Shown here piece by piece: positions 17,484-24,164 of a stretch of DNA of 41,702 nt. Made by a program: the position numbers and the translations under genes. The notes beneath the pieces are model-generated. The model searched no databases and had not been told where the DNA came from. It worked only from the letters and a program-made list of their open reading frames with translations. The stretch comes from Methyloversatilis universalis (lineage in GTDB: Bacteria; Pseudomonadota; Gammaproteobacteria; Methylococcales; Methylococcaceae). Where the stretch lies: positions 1 to 41,702 of the forward strand of contig DYIL01000031.1 of NCBI GenBank assembly GCA_020723665.1, in the 5' to 3' direction. Position 1 is the first letter of the stretch. Each line of letters begins with the position of its first letter.

Positions 17484-17654
17484 TCAGCGGCCGCGTCGTC
17501 CGCGCGGCCGTTCCTCGTTGACACGCCGTATGTTGCCTCGCACGCTGCGGCCGTTAACCCCGGCAATCGCCGCGCGCTTCAAGGCCCTCGATCTCGACGA
17601 AGCCGAAACCGCGGCAGCGCCCGGCAAATTTGCTCCGAAGCGCATCGAAACGAG
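17484..17654 (-). pseudogene. decayed third RRM gene
   Basis: The minus strand reads DALRSKFAGRCRGFGFVEIE, then GLEAR, and is knocked out of frame. After restoring 2 bases near 17570-17578 it continues AAIAGVNGRSVRGNIRRVNE and ends in a basic tail and TGA at 17484. This aligns closely with the RRM protein at 14801-15070. The N-terminal half with RNP2 is missing; unrelated sequence begins near 17655. Confidence 0.8.
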
Positions 17655-17687
17655 AGGAGTTGATCATGGACGATAAGGAGTTTGACT

Positions 17688-17878
17688 ATGAAGTCTTTTT
17701 CAGGGGTCTTGTTTTTGTCTTCGGTCATCGTGACTGGTTCCGCAGTAGCAAATGACGACTTCCGTGCTCTGGGGAAGGCGTCCGGGCTGACGCCGATGAA
17801 CGAGGGAACAACTCGCCGCCGTCGAAGGCGGTAAAATCACCGTCATTAGCCTGGCCTACGAATATAGGCCGGGTTAAT
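17688..17878 (+). pseudogene. frameshifted small secreted protein
   Basis: A good RBS (AAGGAG, 7-base spacing) precedes an ATG. It encodes a clear Sec signal peptide (MKSFSGVLFLSSVIVTGSAV, cleavage near AVA/N), then DDFRALGKASGLTPMNE. The frame then runs into arginines and stops at 17834. Removing one G from the run at about 17802-17804 gives EEQLAAVEGGKITVISLAYE and a stop at 17876-17878. The TPMxEEQLAAVEGG part resembles a double-glycine-type leader motif. The last residues overlap a repeat fragment starting near 17846, so the original C terminus may be lost. I recognise no named family. Confidence 0.6.
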
Positions 17879-17912
17879 CCGGGGCATGGATATCCCGGCG
17901 CGGCGACAAGCC
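17846..17912. repeat. relict end of the 140-bp TA-type MITE
   Basis: TTAGCCTGGCC, then GGCCGGGTTAATCCGGGGCA and GGCGCGGCGACAAGC, match the first part of the MITE at 35628-35767 in order and spacing. Similarity fades after about 17912. No matching right end and no TA duplication were found, so this is a truncated copy. Confidence 0.65.
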
Positions 17913-18165
17913 GCCTGAGCCCAGGTCGAGCATGCAGTTGCCGTCATGGCGATGACGCTCGCAACAACCGGATTTGCGTCGCCACGAACACTTTGACCTG
18001 GCGGGCGAAGTTGCGGCCTTGTCCAGGCGTTTGAACCGAGCAAAGGTGCGTTCGTAGAAGTACTCGCTCCAAAGCACCGAATGATCGGATCCCGCACGAA
18101 GTTCCAGCCCGACATTCCGGTCTTCATTGCCCATCAGCCATGCCGCACATCGGATGGGAAAATGC
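17913..18165. other. no recognisable gene
   Basis: About 250 bp between the MITE relict and the XoxJ-like remnant. The minus strand is open for about 86 codons and includes RNVGLELRAGSDHSVLWSEY, which reads like real protein. I do not recognise the family and there is no start site, so it is at best another gene fragment. Confidence 0.35.
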
Positions 18166-18181
18166 TCTAATCAGAGCTTCC
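18166..18181. repeat. solo terminal repeat of the 224-bp element
   Basis: CTAATCAGAGCTTCC followed by TTAG matches the right terminal inverted repeat of the elements at 28023-28246 and 38949-39173. No left end lies at the expected distance. It marks the point where the XoxJ-like remnant loses its reading frame homology. Confidence 0.5.
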
Positions 18182-18566
18182 TTAGCTTGTCCACCGCTTG
18201 CGTGGCTGAAAACGACGGGACATCTGAGTACCTCGACGTTTTCGAGGCGCCCGAATGCGGTCGGCTATCAGCGAGTGCGGCGTGTAGCCGGCGTTCTTGC
18301 GGTAGACCGGGGCATAGGCGGAACGGTAGTACGGGCAGGTCGTCAGTACCATCTCGAATCCGCTAGGAACTCCCATGACCAGGTCGCAGCGCTCGGCGTT
18401 CAGCGTGTTCCGGAAGAAGCCGCGGCGTTGCGTCCGCCAGATATACTCCAGCTTGCGACCGAGTTCGCGGGCCATGATCTTCGCCAGGCGATTTTCGAAA
18501 CCTTCGCCGTGCTGGTTGGAGAAGGGCAGGTTGTTGGGATAGGCGCAAACGCAGTCGTCCGGTCAT
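18182..18566 (-). pseudogene. truncated XoxJ/MoxJ-like periplasmic binding protein
   Basis: Fragment of the quinoprotein-dehydrogenase-associated substrate-binding protein family. Visible parts are VCAYPNNLPFSNQHGEGFEN, then LAKIMARELGRKLEYIWRTQ and NAERCDLVMGVPSGFEMVLT, up to VYRKNAGY. The start overlaps the dehydrogenase stop (ATGA), but 2 bases are missing after codon 6, so the ATG is out of frame. There is no signal peptide. After about 120 residues the match ends and the sequence runs into a solo MITE end. The genuine protein would help load or assemble the PQQ enzyme in the periplasm. Confidence 0.75.
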
Positions 18567-20353
18567 GGCAACTCCTCCGGCAGCGCGAAGACATACAAGG
18601 TGCCGCCTCCGCCGGTGACTTCGGGCAGGTCCTTCATCGCGCCGACAAAACCCAAGGCGCCGTAGGGAACCCTGGGGTCCAGCTGCCCCGCGACCACCGC
18701 GCCGGCCCAGCCGCCGACGCCGGCCAGCACCGCTACATATTGCTTGCCGTCGGGGCCCCGGTAGGTCACGGGCTGGCCGATCACGCCCGAGCCGGTCCGG
18801 AATTTCCACAATTCCCGGCCGGTCTTGGCGTCCACCGCCTTGAACCAACGGTCCATGGTTCCGTAGAACACCACGTCGCCCGCCGTGGCCAGAGCCCCGC
18901 TCCAGGCCGGAAAGTCTTCCTTGATGTCCCACACTTTCCGGTTCCGAATTGGGTCCCAGGCGGTAAAGAAGCCGCGGTTGCCGCCGGGTCCGGCTTTCAT
19001 CGCGACTTCGGCGCCCACATAGGGCGTTCCCGCGATATAGCCCACTTCCATGGTTTTCATATCGAAACAGAGGTTATTGTGGGGCACGTAGAGAAAGCCC
19101 GTGCCCGGCGAATAAGCCATGGGCTGCCAGTCCTTGCCGCCCGGCGGGGCGGGACAGATATCTTTCACGAACTTGCCGAGCTGCGGTTCCTTCTCGGTCG
19201 CCAGATCCGGTATGCCGGTTTTCAGGTCGACCCGCTTGACTGTGTTGGTAAAAACGAATGGCTCCGCGGAAATGATTACGCCGGTCAGACGGTCCACCAC
19301 GTACATATAGCCGTTGCGGTCGGCATGCACCAATACCTTTCGCTCCTGGCCGGCGATGGTGAGGTCGAGCAGCACGTTCTCGTTGGTGCCGTCGTAGTCG
19401 TAGAGGTCATGCGGATTCCACTGGTAGGCCCAGCGCGCCATGCCGGTGTCGGGATCGCGGGCGAACACGGAAGAGGTCCATTTGTTGTCGCCGGGGCGCT
19501 GCACCGCGTTCCAGGGGCTGGCATTAGAGGTGCCGTAATAGATCAAATCGGCTTCCGGGTCGTAAGAAATCCAGCTCCACACCGTCCCGCCTCCGATCTG
19601 CCAGGCGGCCTCGGACGGCCAAGTGGTCGCCCCGAGGTTTTGGCCGCTCACGTAAGGCGGCTTGAAATCCGGTCCGATCAGGACATCCTTGTCCGGCCCG
19701 GTGCTGTAGGCGCGCCATAGGATCCTGCCGGTGCGGGTGTCGAGCGCCGTCAACCAGCCGCGCACGCCCATTTCGCCGCCGCTGTTGCCGACCAGAACCT
19801 TGTTCTTCACGACGATAGGGGCCATGGTCATGGTCTCGCCCTTGGCGATTGCGCCGAGCTTGGTTTTCCACACTTCCTTGCCCGTGGCCGCATCGACCGC
19901 CACGGTATGATTGTCCAGCGTGTTGAAGAAGATCTTTCCCTCGGCGTAAGCCGCCCCGCGGTTCACTACATCGCAGCAGGCCACGCCTTGCGCGGCTCGG
20001 CTGGGGTTCGGCCGGTACACCCATTTGATCGCACCGGCCTGATTCAAGTCCAGGGCGTAGAGGATATTGGGCCAGGGCGTTACAAGGTACATCGTGTCCT
20101 TCACAACCAACGGTGCCGCCTCATGACCGTTGAGCACGCCGGTCGAAAAGGTCCAGGCGACCCGAAGCTGCTTGACGTTGTCGACATTGATCTGATCCAG
20201 TCCGCTGAAACGGGTATTGGCGTAATTCTTGGCGGCCATCACCCATTGGCCGTCATCCTGGGAGAGGCGGACGATCTCGTCCGAACCCAGGGCATTCGCC
20301 AGCCATCCCGAGTAGACGACAAAAACCGGCCAATGTGTCTTCGATCGGATCAT
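18563..20353 (-). CDS. PQQ-dependent alcohol dehydrogenase, lanthanide type
   Basis: A 596-residue periplasmic quinoprotein of the methanol/ethanol dehydrogenase family, oxidising a primary alcohol and passing electrons to cytochrome c. Visible: the adjacent Cys pair in GVACCDVVNRG (126-127), beta-propeller tryptophan-docking repeats such as AVDAATGKEVWK and AVDAKTGRELWK, and the active-site stretch NPHDLYDYDGTNENVL. In it the catalytic Asp (319) is followed two residues on by Asp321, the residue that marks lanthanide- rather than calcium-using enzymes (established for XoxF/PedH types). The ATG at 20353 follows GGAGGAG; a TTG 27 bp earlier is in frame. A short hydrophobic N terminus serves as the signal. 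Upstream are two cytochromes c, downstream a broken binding-protein gene. Substrate (methanol or a longer alcohol) is undetermined. Confidence 0.9.
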   Translation of the reverse strand: MIRSKTHWPVFVVYSGWLANALGSDEIVRLSQDDGQWVMAAKNYANTRFSGLDQINVDNVKQLRVAWTFSTGVLNGHEAAPLVVKDTMYLVTPWPNILYALDLNQAGAIKWVYRPNPSRAAQGVACCDVVNRGAAYAEGKIFFNTLDNHTVAVDAATGKEVWKTKLGAIAKGETMTMAPIVVKNKVLVGNSGGEMGVRGWLTALDTRTGRILWRAYSTGPDKDVLIGPDFKPPYVSGQNLGATTWPSEAAWQIGGGTVWSWISYDPEADLIYYGTSNASPWNAVQRPGDNKWTSSVFARDPDTGMARWAYQWNPHDLYDYDGTNENVLLDLTIAGQERKVLVHADRNGYMYVVDRLTGVIISAEPFVFTNTVKRVDLKTGIPDLATEKEPQLGKFVKDICPAPPGGKDWQPMAYSPGTGFLYVPHNNLCFDMKTMEVGYIAGTPYVGAEVAMKAGPGGNRGFFTAWDPIRNRKVWDIKEDFPAWSGALATAGDVVFYGTMDRWFKAVDAKTGRELWKFRTGSGVIGQPVTYRGPDGKQYVAVLAGVGGWAGAVVAGQLDPRVPYGALGFVGAMKDLPEVTGGGGTLYVFALPEELP

Positions 20354-20505
20354 CCGGTATCTCCTCCAGCTGTAGGTCAACCATCCTTTGCCGGAAAACC
20401 GGCGCGGTATCGGGAAAGGCTTCCCGACTTACTTGCGGTGCGACGTTAAGCGCAGGTCTCCAATCCTTCGCCGACAAACGGGTCTTCGGACGCGGTCCCG
20501 CCCCT

Positions 20506-20862
20506 TCAGCGTAGGGTTTGGAGATAGGCGAGCACCGCCCGCAATTCGGGGCCGGTGAGGTCCATGGTCGGCATGTAGCACCCCGGTTTTTGTGCCTGCG
20601 CGTCCGCGATCCATCCGCCTAAATGGCCCACCGTATTCGGGAGCACGCCCGCTCCGATATAGCGCCGGCTCATCAGATGGGTGAGGTCGGGACCCAAGAT
20701 GCCGTGGGCTTCGGCTCCGCGCACGGCGTGGCAGACGCCGCAGCGATCGATGAATATCTGATAACCCTGCCGTTCGAGCTCCGCCACCGAAGGCGCTGCA
20801 ATGGCTTCGGCGGCGAGGCAGGCCAAAAGCGAGCCGATGCAAGCGAGTATCCAAGGCCTCAT
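20506..20862 (-). CDS. c-type cytochrome (monoheme)
   Basis: A 118-residue periplasmic cytochrome c. The signal peptide (about 1-23, ending AIAA) precedes one heme site CGVCH, then LGPDLTHLMSRRYIGAGVLP and MPTMDL with the likely axial Met, and a terminal helix LRAVLAYLQTL. Its ATG overlaps the stop of the upstream cytochrome gene (ATGA), indicating translational coupling. Position ahead of the PQQ dehydrogenase suggests it is in that electron path (inference). Confidence 0.87.
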   Translation of the reverse strand: MRPWILACIGSLLACLAAEAIAAPSVAELERQGYQIFIDRCGVCHAVRGAEAHGILGPDLTHLMSRRYIGAGVLPNTVGHLGGWIADAQAQKPGCYMPTMDLTGPELRAVLAYLQTLR

Positions 20863-21368
20863 CGCTGAGATCCGCGCGTGCGATTCGGAGCCGGCTGCGC
20901 CGGAACGGCATCCGGTGCGGGCGCTCCGCCGAGCGTCCGGATATAGGTCACCAATTGCCAAATGGACTGCGGCGGCAAGGCCCGGCTCCAGGCCGGCATG
21001 CCATTGGGACGGCCTTGCGCGATGCTGAGATAGATCGCAGCGGGTTCTCCGCCATAGGTCCAGTCGCGATCGCTCAAAGGCGGACCCATGCCGCCGCCTC
21101 CAAAGGGAGCATGGCAACCGCTGCAATTCAGGCTTTCGAACAGCTTTCGTCCCTGCACGATGGCGCCGGCGTCGTTCGCGTACGGATTTTGGATTGCCGG
21201 TTCGCGCCGTGGGACGATCGGATTACCGGAGACCGGCACTTCCAGCAATTGGACAGCGCCGGGGCGATGCAGCGGTCTCGTCCCCCACTCCTGGCCGAAC
21301 GCGGGAAATATCGCCGATGCCACTGCCGCGGCCGAGCTCAGCCATGCAAGGCGTTCAAGACTTCCCAT
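20859..21368 (-). CDS. c-type cytochrome (monoheme)
   Basis: A 169-residue secreted cytochrome c with an N-terminal signal (ending PAFG), a proline-rich spacer, one heme site CSGCH (about residue 84) in LFESLNCSGCHAPFGGGGMG, a probable axial Met in PNGMPAW and the closing helix IWQLVTYIRTLGG. A Pro/Ala-rich tail follows. The pattern resembles cytochromes paired with quinoprotein dehydrogenases. First gene of a cluster with a second cytochrome (4-bp overlap) and the PQQ dehydrogenase. Confidence 0.87.
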   Translation of the reverse strand: MGSLERLAWLSSAAAVASAIFPAFGQEWGTRPLHRPGAVQLLEVPVSGNPIVPRREPAIQNPYANDAGAIVQGRKLFESLNCSGCHAPFGGGGMGPPLSDRDWTYGGEPAAIYLSIAQGRPNGMPAWSRALPPQSIWQLVTYIRTLGGAPAPDAVPAQPAPNRTRGSQR

Positions 21369-21454
21369 CCGAAGCGGCCGATAAACGATTGAGGCAGGCC
21401 ATAGACCTCACGTTAGACGAAAAAAACGCGTCTGTCGCTAGCGAAGATTACGTA

Positions 21455-21843
21455 TCAGCGAGGTAGTATGGGCAAAGCATGGCGTGCCCATCGAAACACT
21501 GTCGTCGGCCAAGGATGGCTGTAATACTCACTCGGCGATTCCTTTTGCGCGATCCGGAGCGGCGGAACTCCCACGATCTCGAAGGTTGCGGACGCGAGGT
21601 CGAATTTCCGAAGAGTGTCGCGGCTTAGGGCGCCTTCGGCTTGGCGGATGTCGCGGACGATGAAGCGGACGGTGAGTTCCGGCCGATTGTTGATCAGGCG
21701 GAAATGGACGCGCGGTCCGGTTTCGGTCGGCTTCAGAAAATCGTGCCGCTGCATCTCCCCCAAGGCCTTTTGTTCAAGCTTATTGGTCGTCATCGTGCGG
21801 CGCAGGGCAGCCTGCATGACGATCCGCTCGGCCCGTTCGCGGC
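21455..21843 (-). pseudogene. C-terminal remnant of MscS-type mechanosensitive channel
   Basis: The open frame reads RERAERIVMQAALRRTM, then GPRVHFRLINNRPELTVRFI and FDLASATFEIVGVPPLRI. This matches the cytoplasmic C-terminal region of one branch of MscS-family channels (ELTVRF and IASATYEIVGxPP are typical). The pore and transmembrane part is absent; a stop codon lies just upstream, and the neighbouring membrane-protein gene starts the next segment. It is therefore a remnant, not an independent gene. Confidence 0.6.
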
Positions 21844-21867
21844 CGGCTCGCTAGGGAATCGGCAGGT

Positions 21868-22569
21868 TCAGTTAAGCCTGGCAAATTCGCGCGACAGCTG
21901 TTTCCCGAACGGCAGCTCGACACTCAGCGGCCTCGACACCACGTCAGCTACGAGAAATATCCCGAATCCCAGGAGCAGAATCCGGAGTACTAGCGGTAGC
22001 CAGCGGCGGAACAGTTTTTCCAGTTTCGCCATCAACGGCGTCTGTGGGCCGGGCAGCAGCTTGTACGTCAGCAGCAGAATCAGCAGGGGCAGCACGAAAA
22101 GGATGTTGTACATCAGCAGGATGGCGAGAGTCGCGGGCAGGGGCGGCGACTCACGTGCGATCAGGCCGAGGGCGGCCAGATACGGAAACGCGGTGGGCAG
22201 TTCCAGCGCCATCTCAGCCGCGCCCATGAAAAAACTTTGCCATACGCCCAGCGGCACTCGGCGCGATTTCTTGGGAGAGACGAACCGGCATACGAAAATG
22301 CCCGCGGCGATGAGCAGCACGCCGATGATCAGTTGCGCGCCGTCGTGAAGCGAGGCGACGTCCCGGAGCCGGGCGCCGAAAAAGCGGTTCACCCCCAGTA
22401 CCAGCATCAAGCCGCCGGCATAATTGGCGACGAACACCCCCAAGATGAAGGCAGCGGAGCGCGTTCCAGGCTTGGGCGTGCTCAGAAGCAGCAGTTGCAG
22501 GGTGATCGCCGTGGGGTTCAGGCTGTCCACCAGCGCGATGCCGGCGATGCTCCCGATCAGAAATAACAC
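21868..22569 (-). CDS. GAP/Sap family (LysE superfamily) membrane protein
   Basis: A polytopic inner-membrane protein, 233 residues from the GTG at 22569 (a TTG at 22608 would give 246). About six hydrophobic segments. The N-terminal helix contains GIALVDSLNPTAI, a hallmark of this branch of the LysE-type exporter superfamily, with later IIGVLLIAAGIFV and YNILFVLPLLILLLTY. The chosen GTG overlaps the amidinotransferase gene by 13 bp, so the two are likely translationally coupled. By context it may export a product of that enzyme (inference only). Confidence 0.72.
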   Translation of the reverse strand: MLFLIGSIAGIALVDSLNPTAITLQLLLLSTPKPGTRSAAFILGVFVANYAGGLMLVLGVNRFFGARLRDVASLHDGAQLIIGVLLIAAGIFVCRFVSPKKSRRVPLGVWQSFFMGAAEMALELPTAFPYLAALGLIARESPPLPATLAILLMYNILFVLPLLILLLTYKLLPGPQTPLMAKLEKLFRRWLPLVLRILLLGFGIFLVADVVSRPLSVELPFGKQLSREFARLN

Positions 22570-23675
22570 TGCCGCTCGCCGCGCCGCCGAATATCCAGGG
22601 TGGCGCAATGAAACGAACCGCCGAACGGCGCGTAGCTCGCGAACGAGCAGGGAATCGGTTCGAAGCCGTGTCGTTCCAACAACCGTATCATCGAAGGCTG
22701 GTTTTTCTCGACGATCACCCGTTTTTGGTCGATCGAGAGGACATTGACGCTCAGCCAGCGGCTGGACATGGACACGAACCGTTGTATGTTTCCCTTCACC
22801 GGATCAGGTTCCGGGGCGATCAAAATATCCCAGGACTTGAGCATCGCGGGAAGCCGCTTAACATCGACGTATTCCGGATTGACCAGCAACCGCCCCGGCG
22901 CCAGGGGCAGAATGGTGGTGTCGATATGCATGGGATGCCGGGCAAGGCTTTCGATCTCGTGGATGCGGTACGGTTCGCCCAAATGCCGTCGCAGCCATTC
23001 GATGCCGCTGCGGTTGGTGACGTTGCTGCGGGTGACGAAGAGATCGGTGCCGCAACGGACGAAGTCGGCGGCATCGAACACCGGTTCGAACTCATTGATC
23101 ACGTAACGGACGGGGCCGCTGTCCGCCGGCGGCCGATAGTCCGGATCGTACAGCTCGTCGCGAAGTTCCGGTTTCGGCGCGGCGCTCCAGCGGGCGCCCC
23201 GGTGGAAATATTCCTTCAGCAGAGGTCGAAACGAATGGGTTTCGAAATAACGGCAGCGCCAAGCCATGGGGGCTTCGATGATCTCGTCGCCGATCACGAG
23301 GAGGCTGTCCCTGGGGCAGGCGTTGGCGAGACCTTTGGACGTCCAGTGAGGCGTTTTGAAACGGATCGAGAAGTCCGCCGGTTCCGGCCGACGCACGGTG
23401 ACACCGAGCGTTCCGAGAAGCTCTACGAAACCTTCCAGTTCGTGCAGGGCCTCGCTCAACAGAAAACTCGGGTATTTCCAGCCGGCGGTTATCTTCGCGA
23501 GCCAACGGGCGCTCTTGCCGGGGATGGCGGCGGTCACCGCAATGTGATCCGATGCGATCGTGGCACCCTCCAGTCGGCCGACGATGACCTCTTCCAAAGG
23601 GTCCCATTCGTTATGGCTATTTACAGGACAGGCGGTCCGGCTGAGTTCCGTTTTCTGACGTAAGTCCGGTGTCAT
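22557..23675 (-). CDS. L-arginine:glycine amidinotransferase family protein
   Basis: A 372-residue homologue of arginine:glycine amidinotransferase (AGAT), which moves the amidino group of arginine to an amine acceptor (guanidinoacetate plus ornithine when the acceptor is glycine). The catalytic triad is recognisable: Asp204 in FDAADFVRCG, His250 in PMHIDTTI, Cys357 in GGSFHCATLDIRRRG. SSRWLSVNVLSIDQKRV and SGIEWLRRHLG also match the family closely. Length fits. ATG chosen behind GGGAG and at the family N terminus; a longer in-frame extension upstream is not credible. The true acceptor amine is unknown: glycine, lysine and other acceptors occur in the family. The downstream overlapping gene is a LysE-superfamily membrane protein. 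Confidence 0.87.
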   Translation of the reverse strand: MTPDLRQKTELSRTACPVNSHNEWDPLEEVIVGRLEGATIASDHIAVTAAIPGKSARWLAKITAGWKYPSFLLSEALHELEGFVELLGTLGVTVRRPEPADFSIRFKTPHWTSKGLANACPRDSLLVIGDEIIEAPMAWRCRYFETHSFRPLLKEYFHRGARWSAAPKPELRDELYDPDYRPPADSGPVRYVINEFEPVFDAADFVRCGTDLFVTRSNVTNRSGIEWLRRHLGEPYRIHEIESLARHPMHIDTTILPLAPGRLLVNPEYVDVKRLPAMLKSWDILIAPEPDPVKGNIQRFVSMSSRWLSVNVLSIDQKRVIVEKNQPSMIRLLERHGFEPIPCSFASYAPFGGSFHCATLDIRRRGERQCYF

Positions 23676-24164
23676 GCTGAAGTCTCCCTCTTCTTTGAGG
23701 AAACGTCCGGCGTTTGATCCTGGATTATCGAGTCCGTCGAGAAACGCGCTGTTCCGACCTCGGTTCAAAGGATCTCGTGCGCAAGCGGCCGATGAACCTC
23801 CCCGCCGCCCGATTGATCTTTCGCATTGCGAGGACGCAGACGGTTCCGCTATGCCTAACCGAAGTGACTCGGCCGGCGATGGATTGTTCCCGGTAGCGGA
23901 GGGGATTATGTCTAGTCGGGCGAAAGGTTTAGAATCGAATCCGCCACTAGCGAACGGCTCGAAAGACCGTCTCCTTTCGGAGGGCGTCGCAATAGCCTTG
24001 TAAGCTGGGTTGCGGAACGAAACCCAGCATTTTTGCGAGGCGCGGATTCGGTCGTGTCCCAGTCCGAGTTGCGACGCCCGCCTTTTTGGAGAACGCGGCA
24101 AGGAATGCCGGCGGGTGGTTCTTTCCCGAAAACAAACTGCACGTCTATCAGACAGGGAGGTCCG
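23676..24164. other. divergent intergenic region
   Basis: 489 bp between the divergent amidinotransferase and FAD oxidoreductase genes. An open plus-strand frame ends at 24003, directly before the hairpin at 24004, but it starts inside the amidinotransferase and has no domain. Promoters for both flanking genes should lie here; none could be chosen with confidence. Confidence 0.4.
24004..24034 (+). terminator. hairpin with T-tract (repeat-type terminator)
   Basis: Stem GCTGGGTT (24004-24011) pairs with AACCCAGC (24021-24028) and is followed by ATTTTTG. The sequence GGGTTGCGGAACGAAACCC is of a kind I recall as dispersed palindromic repeats in gammaproteobacteria, so it may be a repeat as much as a dedicated terminator. 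Confidence 0.55.

Noticed and set aside
18140-19720. Long plus-strand open frame of 526 codons
   Set aside because: Antisense shadow of the PQQ dehydrogenase; His/Gly/Val-rich composition without any domain.
23674-24003. Plus-strand frame ending directly before a hairpin
   Set aside because: It starts inside the amidinotransferase start region, has no RBS or domain; position before the hairpin is probably chance.
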